Positions 15,806-18,030 of a DNA stretch of 18,030 bases are shown piece after piece. A program made the position numbers and the translations under genes. The stretch is taken from positions 1 to 18,030 of the forward strand of contig JADINB010000127.1 in the NCBI GenBank assembly GCA_017694275.1. Direction: 5' to 3'. This DNA comes from Candidatus Egerieousia excrementavium. GTDB taxonomy: Bacteria > Bacteroidota > Bacteroidia > Bacteroidales > UBA932. Each line of letters opens with the position of its first letter. Position 1 is the stretch's first letter. The notes below the pieces were generated by a model, which made no database searches, was not told where the DNA came from, and saw only the letters and a program-made list of their open reading frames with translations.

Positions 15806-16519
15806 TTAAAACATTCCGGCAAGAAGATTTTTTGGCTTGCCTGCAATAAAGTCTTTGAGATAAAAGGGTTCGAAATACGCACAGTTTTCGAACTCTTTTT
15901 TTTGCAGTGACTCATGTGCACGTATTCTCAGTCCGGAAGCATGCGGCAATTGTGGTGCAAAAAGTACGTTCGCCCTTGACTTTTCAGGAACAAGGCCCAT
16001 GAATTTTTCCGCACCGTTCCCGGTAAAGAGGACTTTCCCCTCACAGAGTTCCCTGCTGAAACTTTCAGGAACAAGCACTAATGCTGTACTGGGGCTTGTC
16101 ATTGTACATTCTGGTGTAAATGTCGCAGTATAGACCTCCATTCTTCTGGCATCTATCATCGGGACTATATAAGAGGCATCCTTTACAAGATTGTTGTCTA
16201 TTGCGCATTGTGCAATGACTTCAAGCGTGTTTACGGCAATGAGCGGAATGCCTGCCCCGTAGCACAGCCCCTTGGCGCAACTTACTCCGACCCTTAGACC
16301 GGTGTAAGACCCCGGCCCTCCGCTTACTGCAACCGCGCTCAAGTCTCTGGCGGAAATGCCTGTTTCCTTAAAGATATTATCTATGAATACTGCAATTGCC
16401 GAAGCGTGTGATTTGGGAATGTCGGTATATTTTTCAACCACAATCTTCTCTCTGTCTGAAAGGGCGACAGAACAAGCCTCTGCGGCTGTTTCCAGAAGCA
16501 ATATGAATTCGTGTTCCAT
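15806..16519 (-). CDS. tsaB: tRNA t6A37 threonylcarbamoyltransferase complex subunit TsaB
   Basis: TsaB is the ASKHA-fold partner of TsaD in the cytoplasmic complex that, with TsaE, transfers threonylcarbamoyl to A37 of tRNAs reading ANN codons. The 237-residue product shows the N-terminal ILLLETAAEACSVALSD phosphate-binding-like loop, SHASAIAVFIDNIF, the signature VSGGPGSYTGLRVGVSCAKG, and PMIDARRMEVYTATF. It ends with the family-typical EPFYLKDF. The length is normal. The start ATG lies one base after the stop of the adaptor gene, so it is the last gene of the efflux transcript. Neither TsaD nor TsaE is in the window. The call rests on the SGGPGSYTGLR motif and overall pattern and is secure. 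Confidence 0.94.
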   Translation of the reverse strand: MEHEFILLLETAAEACSVALSDREKIVVEKYTDIPKSHASAIAVFIDNIFKETGISARDLSAVAVSGGPGSYTGLRVGVSCAKGLCYGAGIPLIAVNTLEVIAQCAIDNNLVKDASYIVPMIDARRMEVYTATFTPECTMTSPSTALVLVPESFSRELCEGKVLFTGNGAEKFMGLVPEKSRANVLFAPQLPHASGLRIRAHESLQKKEFENCAYFEPFYLKDFIAGKPKNLLAGMF

Positions 16520-16520
16520 A

Positions 16521-17750
16521 TTAATGTACAGTTACCTCAGAATCTTTTTTCAACTCTCTGTTTATGGCTCTGTAAGGTCCGGTTACAATTCTGCTCTGCC
16601 TTGTAAGTCCGTCAAGCACTTCAATGTTCATCATGTCCTGTATTCCGGTTTTTATCACCTGAGGAGCTACTCTTCCTGTAATGGAGTCGTATACGAAAAC
16701 AAATTCGTTCACTTCGTTTACTGCCGATGAATCTGCAAGCTCGGTGCGCGTGGTTATGGCCTGTATGGGTATTACTATTGCCTCAGCCCTGTAATCGGTG
16801 ATTATGGAGACGGAAGCCGACATTCCTGGCCTGAACGGAATAGGGCTCTTTTCCAGAAGATCTCTGTACGATTCCGGAAGAATCTTTACCTTGACCTCGA
16901 AATTGGTTACCTGGTCTGCAGAAACAGTACCTCCCGTGCTGTTTGCAGAGTTGGCAATATGGGTTACAACCCCTTTGAATTTACGGTTCGGATAGGCGTC
17001 GACCTCTATGTCGGCCGTGTCTGATTGCGCAAGCCTGATTATGTCGTTTTCGTTCACTTCTACCAGTACTTCCATTTTTTCCATGTCTGCAATCCTGAGC
17101 ATTTCGGTACCGGCCATCTGGCTCGTGCCGACAACCCTTTCGCCCTTTTCTACAGCAAGGTCTGAGATGATGCCGCTCATAGGAGCATAGATAGTTGTCT
17201 TGACAAGGTTTTCACGGGCCTCTTTCAGCGCGGCTTCAGCGCTTTTTATATTGTATTTTGCCGCGTTGAGCTGTTCTACCGCCACCTGATATTGCGATGT
17301 GGAGGTCTCGAGTTCCTGCTGCGAAATGGCTTTCTGTTCAAAAAGGCTCTTGTTTCTTTCATGAGCAGCCTCAATCTGTATCAGCTGGGCCTTCTGCTGG
17401 AGATACTGGGCCTTTACGGAGTTCAGTGAAGCTTCTGCCTGCTCTACCGCAGATATGTATAGGTCCTGTTTTATCTTTATGAGCAGATCTCCGGCATTAA
17501 CCCTGTCTCCCTCCTCGCAATTCAACTCTACAATCTCTCCTGAAACGTCAGGGCTGATTTTCACCTCCGTAACAGGCTGTATCCTGCCGTTGGCGGGAAC
17601 TGTTTCCGTTATCGGGCAGACTTGCGGGTACGCGAGCGTTACGGCTATGCCTTCATCGCCTTTGGAAAATATGGATATTATGACAAGAAGCAGGATAACG
17701 GCTCCCGCTATTTTAAGAAACAGACTCTTCTTGCTTTTTTTCTTTTTCAT
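16521..17750 (-). CDS. Periplasmic adaptor (membrane fusion protein, HlyD/MacA-like) of an efflux pump
   Basis: A 409-residue adaptor bridging an inner-membrane transporter to a TolC-type outer-membrane channel. It starts with a basic cytoplasmic stub (MKKKKSKKS) and one membrane anchor at residues ~10-28 (LFLKIAGAVILLLVIISIF). The lipoyl half-motif ISPDVSGEIVELNCEEGDRV follows near 64-83, then a long alpha-helical hairpin (~95-190, Gln/Ala/Glu-rich, with LFEQKAISQQELE at the turn). The second lipoyl half is TTIYAPMSGIISDLAVEKGE, and the beta-barrel and membrane-proximal domains complete it (FRPGMSASVSI, AIVIPIQAI). The GxV-type anchor and the domain pattern suit a MacA-like ABC partner more than an RND partner, but this cannot be decided without the transporter gene, which is absent here. 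The gene lies 5 bases after the TolC-type gene. Confidence 0.88.
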   Translation of the reverse strand: MKKKKSKKSLFLKIAGAVILLLVIISIFSKGDEGIAVTLAYPQVCPITETVPANGRIQPVTEVKISPDVSGEIVELNCEEGDRVNAGDLLIKIKQDLYISAVEQAEASLNSVKAQYLQQKAQLIQIEAAHERNKSLFEQKAISQQELETSTSQYQVAVEQLNAAKYNIKSAEAALKEARENLVKTTIYAPMSGIISDLAVEKGERVVGTSQMAGTEMLRIADMEKMEVLVEVNENDIIRLAQSDTADIEVDAYPNRKFKGVVTHIANSANSTGGTVSADQVTNFEVKVKILPESYRDLLEKSPIPFRPGMSASVSIITDYRAEAIVIPIQAITTRTELADSSAVNEVNEFVFVYDSITGRVAPQVIKTGIQDMMNIEVLDGLTRQSRIVTGPYRAINRELKKDSEVTVH

Positions 17751-17755
17751 GCCGG

Positions 17756-18030
17756 CTACAGTTTAATAGGAATGCCCCTGTAAAAGTCAAGGATTTTAAG
17801 TTGGAAGATATACTGGAATTTATTCTGGTAATATTCAGACTGCGCCTTGAAAAGGTTTGCTCTGGCAACCGTATAGTCTGTCCCGTTGACCATGCGCAGA
17901 TTGAATTTGCTTTCTGTGTTTCTGAAAGATTCCTCTGCCATCTCTACGTTTTTTTGTGCGGCATCGAGTTTGGCATAGGCGTTCACTGCTTCGTTGCATG
18001 CCTGCTGTATCTCCTTGTAAAGGTTCTGAC
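17756..18030 (-). CDS. TolC-family outer-membrane efflux protein, C-terminal part (cut by window edge)
   Basis: Only about the last 91 residues are present; the open frame runs through base 18028 and off the window, so the true start is outside. The visible part begins QNLYKEIQQACNEAVNAYA and continues as an amphipathic helix with a regular heptad-like pattern (KLDAAQKNVEMAEESF). The TolC C-terminal repeat features follow: NGTDYTVARANLFKAQSEYY and FQLKILDFYRGIPIKL. TolC proteins form the trimeric outer-membrane channel and periplasmic tunnel of tripartite pumps. The adaptor gene starts 5 bases after its stop, so the two should work together. The GTG that could start a shorter frame at 17986 is an internal valine codon. 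Confidence 0.88.
   Translation of the reverse strand, partial: QNLYKEIQQACNEAVNAYAKLDAAQKNVEMAEESFRNTESKFNLRMVNGTDYTVARANLFKAQSEYYQNKFQYIFQLKILDFYRGIPIKL

Noticed and set aside
1..18030. Mobile elements, CRISPR arrays, tRNA/rRNA genes, phage genes or direct repeats
   Set aside because: Reading both strands I found no transposase, integrase, repeat-spacer pattern or tRNA-like cloverleaf. The dense run of housekeeping and metabolic genes with uniform codon use argues against recent insertion.

Overview
The window looks like a core chromosomal segment of a member of the order Bacteroidales (phylum Bacteroidota). The evidence is the gene content (a GT3-GT35 fusion, a GT4-GH57 pair, a DUF4369/thioredoxin-like lipoprotein, a MacA-type adaptor next to a TolC-type protein), the scarcity of clear Shine-Dalgarno sequences, and TAnnTTTG-type -7 elements in the only two gaps large enough for promoters. 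I cannot name a genus. There are no RNA genes, insertion sequences, CRISPR arrays or phage genes, and no gene-free stretch longer than about 70 bases.

Positions 32-13175 form a tightly packed plus-strand block. It opens with both subunits of exonuclease VII (xseA, xseB). Five glycogen/alpha-glucan genes follow: a eukaryote-type GH13 branching enzyme, a GH133-type debranching enzyme, a GT4/GT5-like glucosyltransferase, a GH57 alpha-amylase-like enzyme, and a 1410-residue fusion of a GT3 glycogen synthase with a GT35 alpha-glucan phosphorylase. The bifunctional riboflavin kinase/FAD synthetase (ribF) closes the block, its start codon lying inside the end of the fusion gene. No ADP-glucose pyrophosphorylase is present. 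GT3 synthases use UDP-glucose, so the locus suggests a UDP-glucose-based glycogen cycle: synthesis, branching, phosphorolysis and debranching from one transcript.

Positions 13187-15785, also on the plus strand, hold a small single-pass membrane protein of unknown function, greA behind its own -7 promoter element, a HIT-family hydrolase one base later, and a lipoprotein with a thioredoxin-like domain. The lipoprotein has lost its CXXC motif and carries a putative surface-export signal after the lipidated cysteine.

Positions 15806-18030 are on the minus strand and convergent with the rest. Read in their own direction they are the C-terminus of a TolC-type outer-membrane protein (cut by the window edge), a MacA-like periplasmic adaptor, and tsaB (tRNA t6A synthesis), with gaps of only a few bases. 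No inner-membrane transporter accompanies the adaptor inside the window.

The features most worth following up are the synthase-phosphorylase fusion, the eukaryote-type branching enzyme, the debranching enzyme whose usual Arg-Asp-Thr motif reads Arg-Tyr-Ser, and the cysteine-less thioredoxin-like lipoprotein. I see no wholly new system. The strongest candidate for an under-described one is the compact UDP-glucose-type glycogen operon.
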